NCBI GenBank assembly: GCA_018780805.1 | Contig: JADMJD010000086.1 | Span: 1 to 32,064 of the forward strand | Direction: 5' to 3' | DNA: 32,064 nt | Origin: Rubrivivax sp. | Lineage (GTDB): Bacteria; Pseudomonadota; Gammaproteobacteria; Burkholderiales; Burkholderiaceae_C | Part shown: positions 8,050 to 15,912 of the stretch, one piece after another | Layout: every line of letters starts with the position of its first letter | Position numbering within the stretch: the stretch's first letter is position 1 | Notes under the pieces: model-generated | Database searches by the model: none | The model's input: only the letters and a program-made list of their open reading frames with translations | Told to the model about the DNA's origin: nothing | Position numbers and translations under genes: made by a program

Positions 8050-8640
8050 TCAGGCCACGAACAAGGCCCCGACCGCCACACCGGCCAACGCCCCGGCCCA
8101 CAGGTCCGGCGGCCGGTGCCGGCCCAGCACCAGGCGCGACCAGGCCACTCCCGCGGCCAGTGCCAGACCTGCCAGCACCCAGCCCCAGGCCGGCCAGGCC
8201 AGCAGCGCCGCGTAGCTGGCAAACGCCACGTGCAGCGACAGCTTGAGCCAGCGCTGCAGCAACAGTGCCAGCAGCACCAGCACGCCGCCCAGCCCCAGGC
8301 CCAGCGCCACCGCGGGTGCCACACCCCCGGCCAACAGCAGCGTGGCGCCGCCGAACAGCAGCCCGCACAACAACAGGTTCAGGCTGCGCCGCTCCTGTGG
8401 CACCGAGGCGTCCACATGGCGCCAGCGGCCAACCCGCACCTGCCACGCGCTGAACAACATCACCACCAGGGCCAATGTGACGGAGACGGCGGCCACGATG
8501 CCGGCCAGCCCGGGGGTGTCGGCGCGTGTGGCTGCACTGACGCTCGCCGCCAACGGCATCAGCAACGCCGGGTGCCCCAGCACCGACAAGGCCCGGGCCC
8601 AGATCAGGCGGCGGCCGGCGGGGGCAGAGGTGTGCGGCAT
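8050..8640 (-). CDS. PAP2-like (phosphatidic acid phosphatase-type) membrane protein
   Basis: Membrane protein of 196 residues with five to six hydrophobic segments. The C-terminal SRLVLGRHRPPDLWAGALAG fits motif 3 of the PAP2 superfamily (SRxxxxxHxxxD), and LKLSLHVAFASYA corresponds to motif 2 but lacks the usual PSGH proline-serine-glycine context. A clear KxxxxxxRP motif 1 is not seen; VPQERRSLNLL sits where it would be expected. It may act on lipid phosphates in the inner membrane or have lost activity. The ATG at 8640 has no obvious ribosome-binding site. It is divergent from gmk (48 bp between starts) and its TGA directly abuts that of mutL. Confidence 0.72.
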   Translation of the reverse strand: MPHTSAPAGRRLIWARALSVLGHPALLMPLAASVSAATRADTPGLAGIVAAVSVTLALVVMLFSAWQVRVGRWRHVDASVPQERRSLNLLLCGLLFGGATLLLAGGVAPAVALGLGLGGVLVLLALLLQRWLKLSLHVAFASYAALLAWPAWGWVLAGLALAAGVAWSRLVLGRHRPPDLWAGALAGVAVGALFVA

Positions 8641-8664
8641 GCACGGCAAGGCTAACAGGGCCGC

Positions 8665-8673
8665 TGATAAAAT
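8665..8673 (+). promoter_or_regulatory. Candidate extended -10 promoter of gmk-rpoZ
   Basis: TGATAAAAT fits an extended -10 element (TGn followed by TAAAAT, five of six to TATAAT). It lies 15 bases before the gmk ATG, so the leader would be only about 9 bases long. No good -35 is visible, as is usual for extended -10 promoters. Confidence 0.4.
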
Positions 8674-8688
8674 CTGGCCCTGACCCGC

Positions 8689-9318
8689 ATGAACACCGAA
8701 GACACCCCCGGCAACCTGTTTGTCGTCGCCGCCCCCAGCGGCGCCGGCAAGTCCAGCCTCGTCAAGGCGCTGCTGGAGCTGGATTCCCGGCTGGCGGTGT
8801 CGGTCTCGCACACCACCCGCCCGCCGCGCGGCCAGGAGCAGGACGGCCGTGAGTACCACTTCATCGCCCCGGACAACTTCCGTGCGATGGTGGACCGGGG
8901 CGAGTTTTTCGAATGGGCCCAGGTGCACGGCAACCTGTACGGCACCTCGCGCACCGCGATCCAGGCCCGCCTGGAAGGTGGCGACGACGTGGTGCTGGAG
9001 ATCGACTGGCAAGGCGCGCTGCAGATGAAGACCATCTTCCCGCACGCGGTGCTGATCTTCATCCTGCCACCGAGCTGGGACGAGCTGCGCCAGCGCCTGA
9101 AGCGCCGCGGCGAAGACGGCCCCGAGGTCATCGCCACGCGCATGCACAACGCCCGCGAAGAGGTGGCCCAGGCTCGTCACTTCGACTTCGTTATAATCAA
9201 CAGCTTGTTCGAGACGGCGCTGTTCGACCTGAAGACGGTCGTGCACTCACAACGCCTCAAGTACGCCGCCCAGATGCGAAACCGTTCGCAGGTCTTCGCG
9301 GCGCTCGGACTCAGCTGA
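8689..9318 (+). CDS. gmk: Guanylate kinase
   Basis: Cytoplasmic enzyme that phosphorylates GMP to GDP with ATP, essential for GTP and dGTP supply and in many bacteria a target of ppGpp. The 209-residue protein has the P-loop [15 protein letters not shown] at about 15-29, the GMP-binding [19 protein letters not shown] segment, the [16 protein letters not shown] segment, [13 protein letters not shown] and the lid [20 protein letters not shown] with [10 protein letters not shown]. Length and motifs are complete. It is followed 16 bp later by rpoZ, the usual proteobacterial pair. The very short leader implied by the upstream -10 element leaves little room for a ribosome-binding site, and none is obvious. 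Confidence 0.97.
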   Translation: MNTEDTPGNLFVVAAPSGAGKSSLVKALLELDSRLAVSVSHTTRPPRGQEQDGREYHFIAPDNFRAMVDRGEFFEWAQVHGNLYGTSRTAIQARLEGGDDVVLEIDWQGALQMKTIFPHAVLIFILPPSWDELRQRLKRRGEDGPEVIATRMHNAREEVAQARHFDFVIINSLFETALFDLKTVVHSQRLKYAAQMRNRSQVFAALGLS

Positions 9319-9334
9319 CCCCAAAGGATTGCCC

Positions 9335-9538
9335 ATGGCGCGCATCACCGTCGAAGACTGCCTGCAGAAGATCCCCAACCGCTTCCAGCTGGTGCTGGCC
9401 GCCACCTACCGTGCGCGCATGTTGAGCCAGGGCCACGCGCCCAAGGTCGAGACCAAGAACAAGCCGGGCGTGACCGCGCTGCGCGAGATCGCTGCCGGTG
9501 AGGTGGGTGTGGAAATGCTGAAGAAGGTGCCGGTCTAA
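9335..9538 (+). CDS. rpoZ: RNA polymerase omega subunit
   Basis: The smallest core RNA polymerase subunit; it helps fold beta' and forms part of ppGpp binding site 1. The 67-residue protein has the standard [20 protein letters not shown] start, the ATYRARML helix and [16 protein letters not shown]. The ATG at 9335 is preceded by AAAGGA six bases upstream; an in-frame TTG at 9329 would add two residues and is not favoured. It belongs to the gmk transcription unit, which ends at the terminator just downstream. In many proteobacteria spoT follows directly, but here spoT lies about 3 kb further on. Confidence 0.97.
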   Translation: MARITVEDCLQKIPNRFQLVLAATYRARMLSQGHAPKVETKNKPGVTALREIAAGEVGVEMLKKVPV

Positions 9539-9554
9539 ACCGGCTCTTCGGCAG

Positions 9555-9583
9555 AAAAAAAGGCGCCGCGAGGCGCCTTTTTT
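9555..9583. terminator. Bidirectional rho-independent terminator
   Basis: Seven A, GGCGCC, loop GCGA, GGCGCC, then six T. The A and T tracts extend the stem and allow termination from both sides. It sits between rpoZ on the plus strand and the histidine kinase gene ending at 9588 on the minus strand. It is the clearest intrinsic terminator in the window. Confidence 0.93.
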
Positions 9584-9587
9584 GTTG

Positions 9588-10943
9588 TCAGTGCGCCGCG
9601 AGCGTGAAACCCACGCGCGTGGTGCCGGCCGCCGATTCGGCCAGCGTGCGCCCGGCGTGCATGCGCGCGATGGCGGCCACAATGGCCAGGCCCAGGCCGT
9701 GGTGCTGCACATGGTCGTCGCAACAACGCGAACTGTCGACGCGGAAAAAGCGGTCGAACAGACGCGGCAGGTGTTCCGCCTCGATGCCATCGCCGTCGTT
9801 TTCCACGGTCACCCGCACCTGCTCGGGTGAGTCGGGCGCGATCACCACCACCACGGTCGAGCCGGGCGCTGCAAAACGTGTGGCATTGCCCACCAGGTTG
9901 GACAAGGCCCGCTTGAGCAGCGGCACGTCCACCGCCACCTGAGCATCTCCGTCGATGCGCAGCTTCAGACCGGCGTCTTCCAGCGTGGCCTCGTGGAACT
10001 CGGTCACCTGCTGCGCCAGCGCCGCCAGGCTGACGGGCTCGCCACGCCGCGCCACGGCGCCGCGGTCGGCCTGCGACAGGAACAGCATGTCGTTGACCAG
10101 GGCCGCCAGGCGCTGCATCTCCTCGAGGTTGGAGACCAGGGTGTCGCGCAGGCTTTCGGTGTCACGCTCGCGCGACAAGGCCACCTCGGTCTGGCCGATC
10201 AAGGTGGCCAGTGGTGTGCGCAGCTCGTGCGCCACGTCGGCGTTGAAGGATTCCAACTGCACGTAGGCCCGCTGCAGCCGGTCCATCAGCGCATTGAACT
10301 GCTGCACCCAGGGCAGCAGCTCTTCAGCCGGGTCGGTGAGCGCCAGGCGGTGGTCGAGCTGGCTGGGTGACATCGCACGGGTCTGGCCCGCCAGCTCGCG
10401 CAGCGGGTTCAGCGCACGCCGCACATGCCACCAGCTGCCGGCACCCACGGTGGCGCCGGCGGCCAGCGTGACGATGGTCAGGATCCAGGCCCAGCGGGTG
10501 CCCATGGCCGCATCGCGGGCGTAGTCCACCGTGTAGCGGGCGCGCACGCTGCCACCGGCCACACCGGGGGTGTCGATGTTGAAATCACGCGCCTGCACAT
10601 GCTCCGACATCTGCTGCGCGACCGACGCCGGGTCGGCGTACATCAGGCTGCCGTCGGCGCGCCAGACCTCGAGCATGGTGTTGGCCCGCATGGCCGCGTC
10701 CGAACGCAGGCGCGTGACCACCGCCAGCTCGCCGCCGTCACGCGCTTCCAGCGCCACCACCTTGGACACCAGCTTGCAGCGCGCGTACAGGTCCTGCGCG
10801 TTGCGCTCTTTCAGCATCATGCTGACAGCGCCCCAGGTCATCGCGAACAAGACGCCCAGCACCAGCATTGTGAACAGCGCCAGCTTGCGCGACAGCCGCG
10901 TGCTGATGGAATGGGAGCACAGCGGCCCGTTGCAGGTGTTCAC
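9588..10943 (-). CDS. Heavy-metal-type sensor histidine kinase
   Basis: Inner-membrane two-component sensor of 451 residues. Transmembrane segments are at about 20-43 and 151-170, enclosing a short periplasmic sensor of about 105 residues; HAMP follows at about 172-225. The phospho-acceptor is H239 in [19 protein letters not shown]. The ATP domain shows N349 and N353 ([10 protein letters not shown]), [21 protein letters not shown] and HHGLGLAIV. The ATP lid contains C407, C408, H411, H414 and H415, an unusual Cys/His group. The GTG start overlaps the stop of the response-regulator gene (GTGA), so the pair is coupled. It resembles CusS/CopS/IrlS-type or QseC-type sensors; the stimulus is not determined. 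Confidence 0.93.
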   Translation of the reverse strand: MNTCNGPLCSHSISTRLSRKLALFTMLVLGVLFAMTWGAVSMMLKERNAQDLYARCKLVSKVVALEARDGGELAVVTRLRSDAAMRANTMLEVWRADGSLMYADPASVAQQMSEHVQARDFNIDTPGVAGGSVRARYTVDYARDAAMGTRWAWILTIVTLAAGATVGAGSWWHVRRALNPLRELAGQTRAMSPSQLDHRLALTDPAEELLPWVQQFNALMDRLQRAYVQLESFNADVAHELRTPLATLIGQTEVALSRERDTESLRDTLVSNLEEMQRLAALVNDMLFLSQADRGAVARRGEPVSLAALAQQVTEFHEATLEDAGLKLRIDGDAQVAVDVPLLKRALSNLVGNATRFAAPGSTVVVVIAPDSPEQVRVTVENDGDGIEAEHLPRLFDRFFRVDSSRCCDDHVQHHGLGLAIVAAIARMHAGRTLAESAAGTTRVGFTLAAH

Positions 10944-11623
10944 GCGCGCTCCTCGAGCACATAGCCCATGCCACGCACCGTGTGCAGCAGCTTGGCGGGG
11001 AAAGGGTCGTCGAGCTTGGCGCGCAGGCGGCGCACCGCGACCTCGACGACGTTGGTGTCGGAATCGAAGTTCATCTCCCAGACCTGTTCCGCCAGCGTGG
11101 TGCGGCTCAGGATCTGCCCACGCCGGCGCAGCAGCAGCGCCAGCAGGTTGAATTCCTTGGCGGTCAGGTCCAGCCGGTCGTGGCCGCGGCTGGCGCGGCG
11201 GCTGAGCAGGTCCACCTCCAGGTCGGCCAGGCTCAGCACGGTGGCCGGCTGCGCCGCGCCGGTGCTGCCGCGGCGCAGCAGCGCGCCCACACGGGCCAGC
11301 AGCTCGCTGAAGGCAAAGGGTTTGACCAGGTAGTCGTCGGCGCCCTGCTCCAGGCCGCGCACACGGTCTTCGACCTTGTCGCGCGCCGTCAGCATCAACA
11401 CCGGCAGCTGACGCTTCTGGGCGCGGATGGCCGACAGCACACCGAAGCCGTCCACACCCGGCAGCATCAGGTCCAGCAGCACCAGGTCGTAGTCGCCGCC
11501 CAGCGCCAGACGGCGGCCTTCGATGCCGTCGTGCGCCAGGTCCACCACATGGCCGTTTTCGCTCAGGCCCTTGTGCAGGTACTGGGCGAGCTTGACCTCA
11601 TCTTCGATCACGAGCAATCGCAT
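10940..11623 (-). CDS. OmpR-family response regulator (heavy-metal type)
   Basis: DNA-binding response regulator of 227 residues. The receiver starts [20 protein letters not shown], with E7/D8, phospho-acceptor D51 in [11 protein letters not shown]79 and K101 in [15 protein letters not shown]. The winged helix contains [40 protein letters not shown] and [11 protein letters not shown], close to the CusR/CopR/IrlR group. The ATG at 11623 is preferred because the receiver begins there; an in-frame GTG or ATG further up would add unrelated residues. It is the first gene of a pair with the kinase. A CopR/CusR-like palindrome about 38 bp upstream suggests autoregulation and control of the divergent DUF4148 genes. 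Confidence 0.94.
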   Translation of the reverse strand: MRLLVIEDEVKLAQYLHKGLSENGHVVDLAHDGIEGRRLALGGDYDLVLLDLMLPGVDGFGVLSAIRAQKRQLPVLMLTARDKVEDRVRGLEQGADDYLVKPFAFSELLARVGALLRRGSTGAAQPATVLSLADLEVDLLSRRASRGHDRLDLTAKEFNLLALLLRRRGQILSRTTLAEQVWEMNFDSDTNVVEVAVRRLRAKLDDPFPAKLLHTVRGMGYVLEERA

Positions 11624-11660
11624 AAGGCCGCCATGGTGCCAGTTTCCGGCCCGGCTGCGC

Positions 11661-11676
11661 ATTACGAATTTGTCAT
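11661..11676. promoter_or_regulatory. Candidate CopR/CusR-type operator
   Basis: ATTACGAATTTGTCAT resembles the palindrome ATGACAAATTTGTCAT bound by heavy-metal response regulators: one half-site (TTTGTCAT) is perfect and the other differs at two positions. It lies in the 169-bp divergent region between the response regulator and the first DUF4148 gene, where such an operator is expected. The consensus is from recall of CusR/CopR boxes. Confidence 0.55.
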
Positions 11677-11792
11677 CCTGGTGTTCGGCAAGCGTCGGCT
11701 GCGCCGCTCAAAGTTCAGTCCATGGCAGGTGAACACCGGCCACCTCCCGAACCCCGAAGCCACTGAACCTCCTCACACACCAGGACTGCACC

Positions 11793-12140
11793 ATGAAGAC
11801 CACCTCGCTCATCGCCTCCCTCGCCCTCGTTTTCGCCGCCGGCTCTGCGCTGGCCCAGGAAGCCACCTCCGACGCCTGGATGAACGCCAGCGCCACCAAG
11901 AGCCGCGCCCAGGTCCAGGCGGAACTGGCCCAGGCCCGCGCCGACGGCAGCATCAAGTTCGGCGCCGCCGGCTACATGGAGAAGGTGCAAAGCCGCCAGA
12001 GCCGCGCCGATGTGGTCGCCGCTGTGCGCAGTGCCATGGCCACCGGCGAAATCGCGCAGATGAACGCCGAAGCACCGGCCCTGGGCCACACGCTGCCGCA
12101 AGCCGCGTCCAGCACCCGCCTGGCTGGCAACGCCCGCTGA
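11793..12140 (+). CDS. DUF4148 exported protein (first copy)
   Basis: Small exported protein of 115 residues with a signal peptide MKTTSLIASLALVFAAGSA cut near ALA-QEA. The SRAQVQAELAQARADG segment is the mark of DUF4148, and a second related motif SRADVVAAVRSAMATGEIAQMN follows. Function is unknown; such genes are abundant in Burkholderiales and often lie beside two-component genes. AGGA lies seven bases before the ATG. It is divergent from the response regulator across the candidate operator, and the second copy begins 40 bp downstream, so both are probably one unit controlled by that regulator (inference). Confidence 0.83.
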   Translation: MKTTSLIASLALVFAAGSALAQEATSDAWMNASATKSRAQVQAELAQARADGSIKFGAAGYMEKVQSRQSRADVVAAVRSAMATGEIAQMNAEAPALGHTLPQAASSTRLAGNAR

Positions 12141-12180
12141 TCCCCGCATCACCCCTCACACCCACCGAAAGAACACGACC

Positions 12181-12444
12181 ATGAAAACCACCACCCTCTT
12201 CTCCGCCCTCGTGCTGTCGCTCGCCGCTGGCGGCGCCTTCGCCCAGGAAGCCACCGTCGAGCCCGCACCGGCGGCCAAGGCGGCCGTCGCTGCGCCGCTG
12301 ACCCGCGAGGCCGTGCGTGCCGACGCCATCGCCGCGCTGCGCAGCGGCGAGGTCGCGCGCCGCAACGCCGAGGCCTGGAACTTCGAGCGCCAACTGCCCG
12401 CCAGCAACACCCGCCTGGCCAAAGCCACGGCCGCCACGAAGTAA
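12181..12444 (+). CDS. DUF4148-like exported protein (second copy)
   Basis: Exported protein of 87 residues whose first 25 residues (MKTTTLFSALVLSLAAGGAF then AQEAT) mirror the preceding gene. It retains one repeat unit, LTREAVRADAIAALRSGEVARRN, followed by NTRLAKAT, which also mirrors the STRLAGNA end of the first copy. The two thus look like tandem duplicates in which this one lost the middle. A GAAAGAA purine run precedes the ATG. After its stop, GCCCC-TCGC-GGGGC at 12451-12464 can form a hairpin without a T tract. No function is known. Confidence 0.78.
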   Translation: MKTTTLFSALVLSLAAGGAFAQEATVEPAPAAKAAVAAPLTREAVRADAIAALRSGEVARRNAEAWNFERQLPASNTRLAKATAATK

Positions 12445-12495
12445 GCGACAGCCCCTCGCGGGGCGGGCCGCAGGGTTCGGGCTACATTCCGGACC

Positions 12496-14781
12496 ATGGG
12501 ATTCCGCTCTCTGGCTGCCGAATTGCTGCCCACCGCGCTGCAGGGACTGCAGCGCGTGTCATTTGCCGCGTCTGCGTCCGCAGCCGTCGAGGCCGACTCT
12601 TTCGACGCCCTGGCGGCCAAGCTCAGCTACCTGGGCAAGGGCGAACAAAAGCAGGTGCGCGAGGCCTACAAGTTCGCCGACGAGGCGCACCTGGGCCAGT
12701 TCCGCGCCAGCGGCCTGCCCTACATCACGCACCCCATCGCGGTGGCCGGCCTGTGCGCCGACTGGAAGCTCGATGTGCAGGCCATCATGGCCGCGCTGAT
12801 GCACGACACCATCGAGGACAAGGGTGTCACCAAGACCGAGTTGATCGAACGTTTTGGCGCGCCCACGGCCGACCTGGTCGACGGGCTGACCAAACTCGAC
12901 AAACTTCAGTTCAACACCCGCGAAGAAGGCCAGGCCGAATCCTTCCGCAAGATGCTGCTGGCGATGTCGCGCGACGTGCGCGTCATCCTCGTCAAGCTGG
13001 CCGACCGCTTGCACAACATGCGCACGATGGACGCGATGGCCCCGTCCAAGGCGCAGCGCATCGCACGCGAAACGCTGGACATCTACGCGCCCATCGCACA
13101 TCGCCTGGGCCTGAACGAGGTCTACCGCGAACTGCAGGACCTCTCCTTCGAACACCTGCACCCCTGGCGCCGCGCGGCGCTGTCCAAGGCGGTGCAAAGG
13201 TCGCGCGGCTATCGGCGCGACATCGTCGAACGTGTGCAAACCGAGGTGGTGGCCGCGTTTGCCAAACAGAAGATCAAGGTCCAGGTGTCGGGCCGCGAGA
13301 AGACCATCTTCTCGATCTACCGCAAGATGCGCGAGAAACACGACGGCTTCGCGCAGGTGAACGACATCTTCGGCTTCCGCATCGTCGTCGGCACGCTGGA
13401 CGAGTGTTACCGCTCGCTGGGCGTGCTGCACCAGCTCTACAAGCCGGTGCCGGGCCGCTTCAAGGACTACATCGCGATCCCCAAGGGCAACGGCTACCAG
13501 TCGTTGCACACCACCCTGGTCAGCCCGCTGGGCACGCCGGTGGAGTTCCAGGTGCGCACCGAGGCCATGCACGCGGTGGCCGAAAAAGGCATCGCCGCCC
13601 ACTGGCTTTACAAGGCCGGCGACAAGGACGGCAGTGCTGCCGCCGATGCGCAGCGCCTGGGCGCCATGTGGCTGCAATCACTGCTGGACATCCAGGACGA
13701 AACACGTGATTCCACCGAGTTCCTGGAGCACGTCAAGATCGACCTGTTCCCGGATGCGGTGTATGTCTTCACGCCCAAGAGCAAGATCCTGGCGCTGCCG
13801 CGTGGCGCGACGCCGGTGGACTTTGCCTACGCCATCCACTCCGATGTCGGCGACCACACGGTGGCGGCGAAGGTCAACAGCGAGCCGGTGGCCTTGCGCA
13901 CCGAGCTCAAGAGCGGCGACGTGGTCGAGATCATCACCGCGCCCGGCGCGCGCCCCAACCCGGGTTGGCTGAACATCGTGCGCACCGGACGGGCGCGCTC
14001 CAAGATCCGGCATTACCTGAAGAACCTGGAGCAGGAAGAATCCCTCGCCCTGGGCGAAAAGATGCTGGCCCAGGCGCTGCGTGCAGAAGGCCTGCGCCTG
14101 CCCAGCGCCGACCCCAACGACGACGCTGCAGCAGCCGTCTGGCACACGCTCACCCGTTGGAGCGGCAACCGCAGCCGCGCCGAGCTGATGGTGGACATCG
14201 GCCTGGGCCGCAAGATCGCCATCATCGTGGCCAAGCGGCTGGCCGCGCAGCTGATCGAGCTGGGCACGCGGCCCGACGCCGTGACGCTGTCCCTGGGCCG
14301 CTATGGCAACGACGACAGCACGCCCACGCAGGGCATGGTGTTTGTGGACGGCCGCGACGGTGCTTCCATCCGCCTGGCGCCCTGTTGCCGGCCCATCCCC
14401 GGCGATGCGATCACCGGTTACCTGGGCCGCGGAGAAGGCCTGCTGGTGCACACGGCGGAATGTCACGTCGGCCAGCGCCTGTTCGAACGCGACCGCGAGC
14501 GCTGGATCCAGGTCGCCTGGGCCGACGAACTCGACCGCAGCTTCGAGACCCGCATCGAAGCCCTGGTGCAAAACGGCAAGGGTGTGCTGGCCCAGATGGC
14601 GGCGGCCATCAGCGGCGCCGAAGCCGACATCACGCACCTGGACATGGGCCAGGAGCCCGCCAGCGAAACCACCGAGCTGCGCCTGCTGGTGAGCGTGCGC
14701 GACCGCCAGCACCTGGCCGACATTCTGCGGGTGCTGCGGCGTGTGCCCACGGTGCTGAAGGTGGCGCGGCACAAACCCTGA
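12496..14781 (+). CDS. spoT: Bifunctional (p)ppGpp synthetase/hydrolase SpoT
   Basis: Cytoplasmic RelA/SpoT enzyme that makes and degrades the stringent-response alarmone. Of 761 residues, the HD hydrolase covers about 55-200 with H79 in YITHPIAV and the intact HDTIEDK at 103-109, so hydrolysis should be active. The synthetase has GREKTIFSIYRKM near 266, FGFRIVV and the GTP/ATP site YKPVPGRFKDYIAIPKGNGY near 315 followed by QSLHTT. TGS begins near 416 (DLFPDAVYVFTPKSKILALP), the conserved-cysteine region CCRPIPGDAITGYLGRGEG near 630 and the C-terminal ACT domain from about 685. The first 35 residues are a variable leader. It is separated from gmk-rpoZ by the two-component/DUF4148 block and is convergent with greB (22 bp gap). 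Confidence 0.96.
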   Translation: MGFRSLAAELLPTALQGLQRVSFAASASAAVEADSFDALAAKLSYLGKGEQKQVREAYKFADEAHLGQFRASGLPYITHPIAVAGLCADWKLDVQAIMAALMHDTIEDKGVTKTELIERFGAPTADLVDGLTKLDKLQFNTREEGQAESFRKMLLAMSRDVRVILVKLADRLHNMRTMDAMAPSKAQRIARETLDIYAPIAHRLGLNEVYRELQDLSFEHLHPWRRAALSKAVQRSRGYRRDIVERVQTEVVAAFAKQKIKVQVSGREKTIFSIYRKMREKHDGFAQVNDIFGFRIVVGTLDECYRSLGVLHQLYKPVPGRFKDYIAIPKGNGYQSLHTTLVSPLGTPVEFQVRTEAMHAVAEKGIAAHWLYKAGDKDGSAAADAQRLGAMWLQSLLDIQDETRDSTEFLEHVKIDLFPDAVYVFTPKSKILALPRGATPVDFAYAIHSDVGDHTVAAKVNSEPVALRTELKSGDVVEIITAPGARPNPGWLNIVRTGRARSKIRHYLKNLEQEESLALGEKMLAQALRAEGLRLPSADPNDDAAAAVWHTLTRWSGNRSRAELMVDIGLGRKIAIIVAKRLAAQLIELGTRPDAVTLSLGRYGNDDSTPTQGMVFVDGRDGASIRLAPCCRPIPGDAITGYLGRGEGLLVHTAECHVGQRLFERDRERWIQVAWADELDRSFETRIEALVQNGKGVLAQMAAAISGAEADITHLDMGQEPASETTELRLLVSVRDRQHLADILRVLRRVPTVLKVARHKP

Positions 14782-14803
14782 ACGGGTTCACCGCTGCCGC
14801 GGC

Positions 14804-15364
14804 TCAAGCCCCGGGGTAGACCACCTCGATCACCTCGATCTTCTCCGGCCCGGCGGGGGTGATCAGCGTGACCTCGTCACCCACCCGCGACTTCAGCAGC
14901 GCACGCGCGATCGGTGAGATCCAGCTCACCTCGCCGGCCAGGCTGTCGGCTTCGTCGATGCCCTTGATCGTGACGCTGCGCTCCTCGCCGCGTGCATTGG
15001 CGTAAGTCACCGTCGCACCAAAAAACACCTGCTCGTTGCCCTGGTGGGCCGACGGGTCGGCCACCTCGGCGATGTCCAGCCGGCGCGTCAGGAAGCGGAT
15101 GCGACGGTCGATCTCGCGCAGCCGCTTCTTGCCGTAGAGATAGTCGCCGTTTTCGCTGCGATCCCCGTTTTTCGCGGCCCAGGAGACCACTTCGACGACC
15201 TTGGGGCGTTCCACGTCCAGCAGCGACATCAGCTCTTCGCGCAGGCGCTTGTAGCCGGCCGGTGTGATGTAGTTGCGCGCACCCGCGGGCAGGGCCGGCA
15301 GGCCGGGCGCGTCGTCATCGTCCTCGGCGTCGGCCTCGCTCTCGCGCGTGAACGCCTTGTTCAT
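14804..15364 (-). CDS. greB: Transcription elongation factor GreB
   Basis: Factor that enters the RNA polymerase secondary channel and stimulates cleavage of backtracked RNA. The 186-residue protein has an acidic N-terminal extension (SEADAEDDDDAPG) of about 25 residues absent from E. coli GreB, then the coiled coil YITPAGYKRLREELMSLLD, the WAAKNGDRSENGDYLYGKKR tip with the acidic D and E residues, LREIDRRIRFLTRRL, and the FKBP-like C-domain ending ARALLKSRVGDEVTLITPAG. The ATG at 15364 overlaps the yhhQ TGA by one base (TGATG), implying coupling. It is convergent with spoT, joining two genes that act on polymerase control. Confidence 0.94.
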   Translation of the reverse strand: MNKAFTRESEADAEDDDDAPGLPALPAGARNYITPAGYKRLREELMSLLDVERPKVVEVVSWAAKNGDRSENGDYLYGKKRLREIDRRIRFLTRRLDIAEVADPSAHQGNEQVFFGATVTYANARGEERSVTIKGIDEADSLAGEVSWISPIARALLKSRVGDEVTLITPAGPEKIEVIEVVYPGA

Positions 15365-15912
15365 CAGGTGCCGGCCGGGCGCCACACACCCAGGTGCGGC
15401 AACAGGGCGCGGTAAGGCGCCAGCAACAACAGCGCCATCGCCCATTTGACCGCCAGGTCACCGGCGGCCAGCATCAGCCAATTCATGTCAGAGCCGGCAA
15501 AGGCAATGAAGAAGAACAGTGCGGTATCGAGCACCGAGGCGATGACCGAGCCGATCAACGGCGCCTGCCACCACGATTGTTGGCGCAGCCGGTTGAAGGC
15601 CGAGATGTCCAGCCATTGCGCGACGATGAAGGCCACACCTGAAGCCAATGCAATGCGCCAGGGTGCCAAAGCCAGCGATGCCACCACGGCCACCGCAAAC
15701 CCCACCACAGCCACCCGGCGTGCGGCCACGGGGCCCAAGGCGCGGTTGGTGAGATCGGTCACGAGAAAGACCACCGGGTAAGTGAACGCGCCCCAGGTGA
15801 GCCAATCATTGATCGGGTACTGAACGGCCCAATTCGACAACACGACCACGAAGGCCATTGCGATGACGGGCCAGAAGAATTGGCCGCGCTGGACTGACAC
15901 GGTATTGTTCAT
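15364..15912 (-). CDS. yhhQ: Queuosine precursor transporter YhhQ (VUT family)
   Basis: Inner-membrane transporter of 182 residues in the VUT/DUF165 family; the E. coli member imports the queuosine precursors preQ0 and preQ1. Six hydrophobic segments are visible, with QYPINDWLTWGAFTYPVVFL and VTDLTNRALGPVAARR in the N-terminal half, the family motif DISAFNRLR and SVIASVLDTALFFFIAF in the second half. No Shine-Dalgarno precedes the ATG; the coding strand has CCTCC instead. The upstream region is AT-rich and holds a dyad. It forms an operon with greB. queG in the same window uses the same modification pathway. Confidence 0.92.
   Translation of the reverse strand: MNNTVSVQRGQFFWPVIAMAFVVVLSNWAVQYPINDWLTWGAFTYPVVFLVTDLTNRALGPVAARRVAVVGFAVAVVASLALAPWRIALASGVAFIVAQWLDISAFNRLRQQSWWQAPLIGSVIASVLDTALFFFIAFAGSDMNWLMLAAGDLAVKWAMALLLLAPYRALLPHLGVWRPAGT

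Noticed and set aside
12559..14772. Two long open frames antisense to spoT
   Set aside because: They mirror the SpoT codon pattern and show no domain or ribosome-binding site.
14774..14788. AACCC-TGAAC-GGGTT hairpin around the spoT stop as a terminator
   Set aside because: The stem is only 5 bp and no T tract follows.
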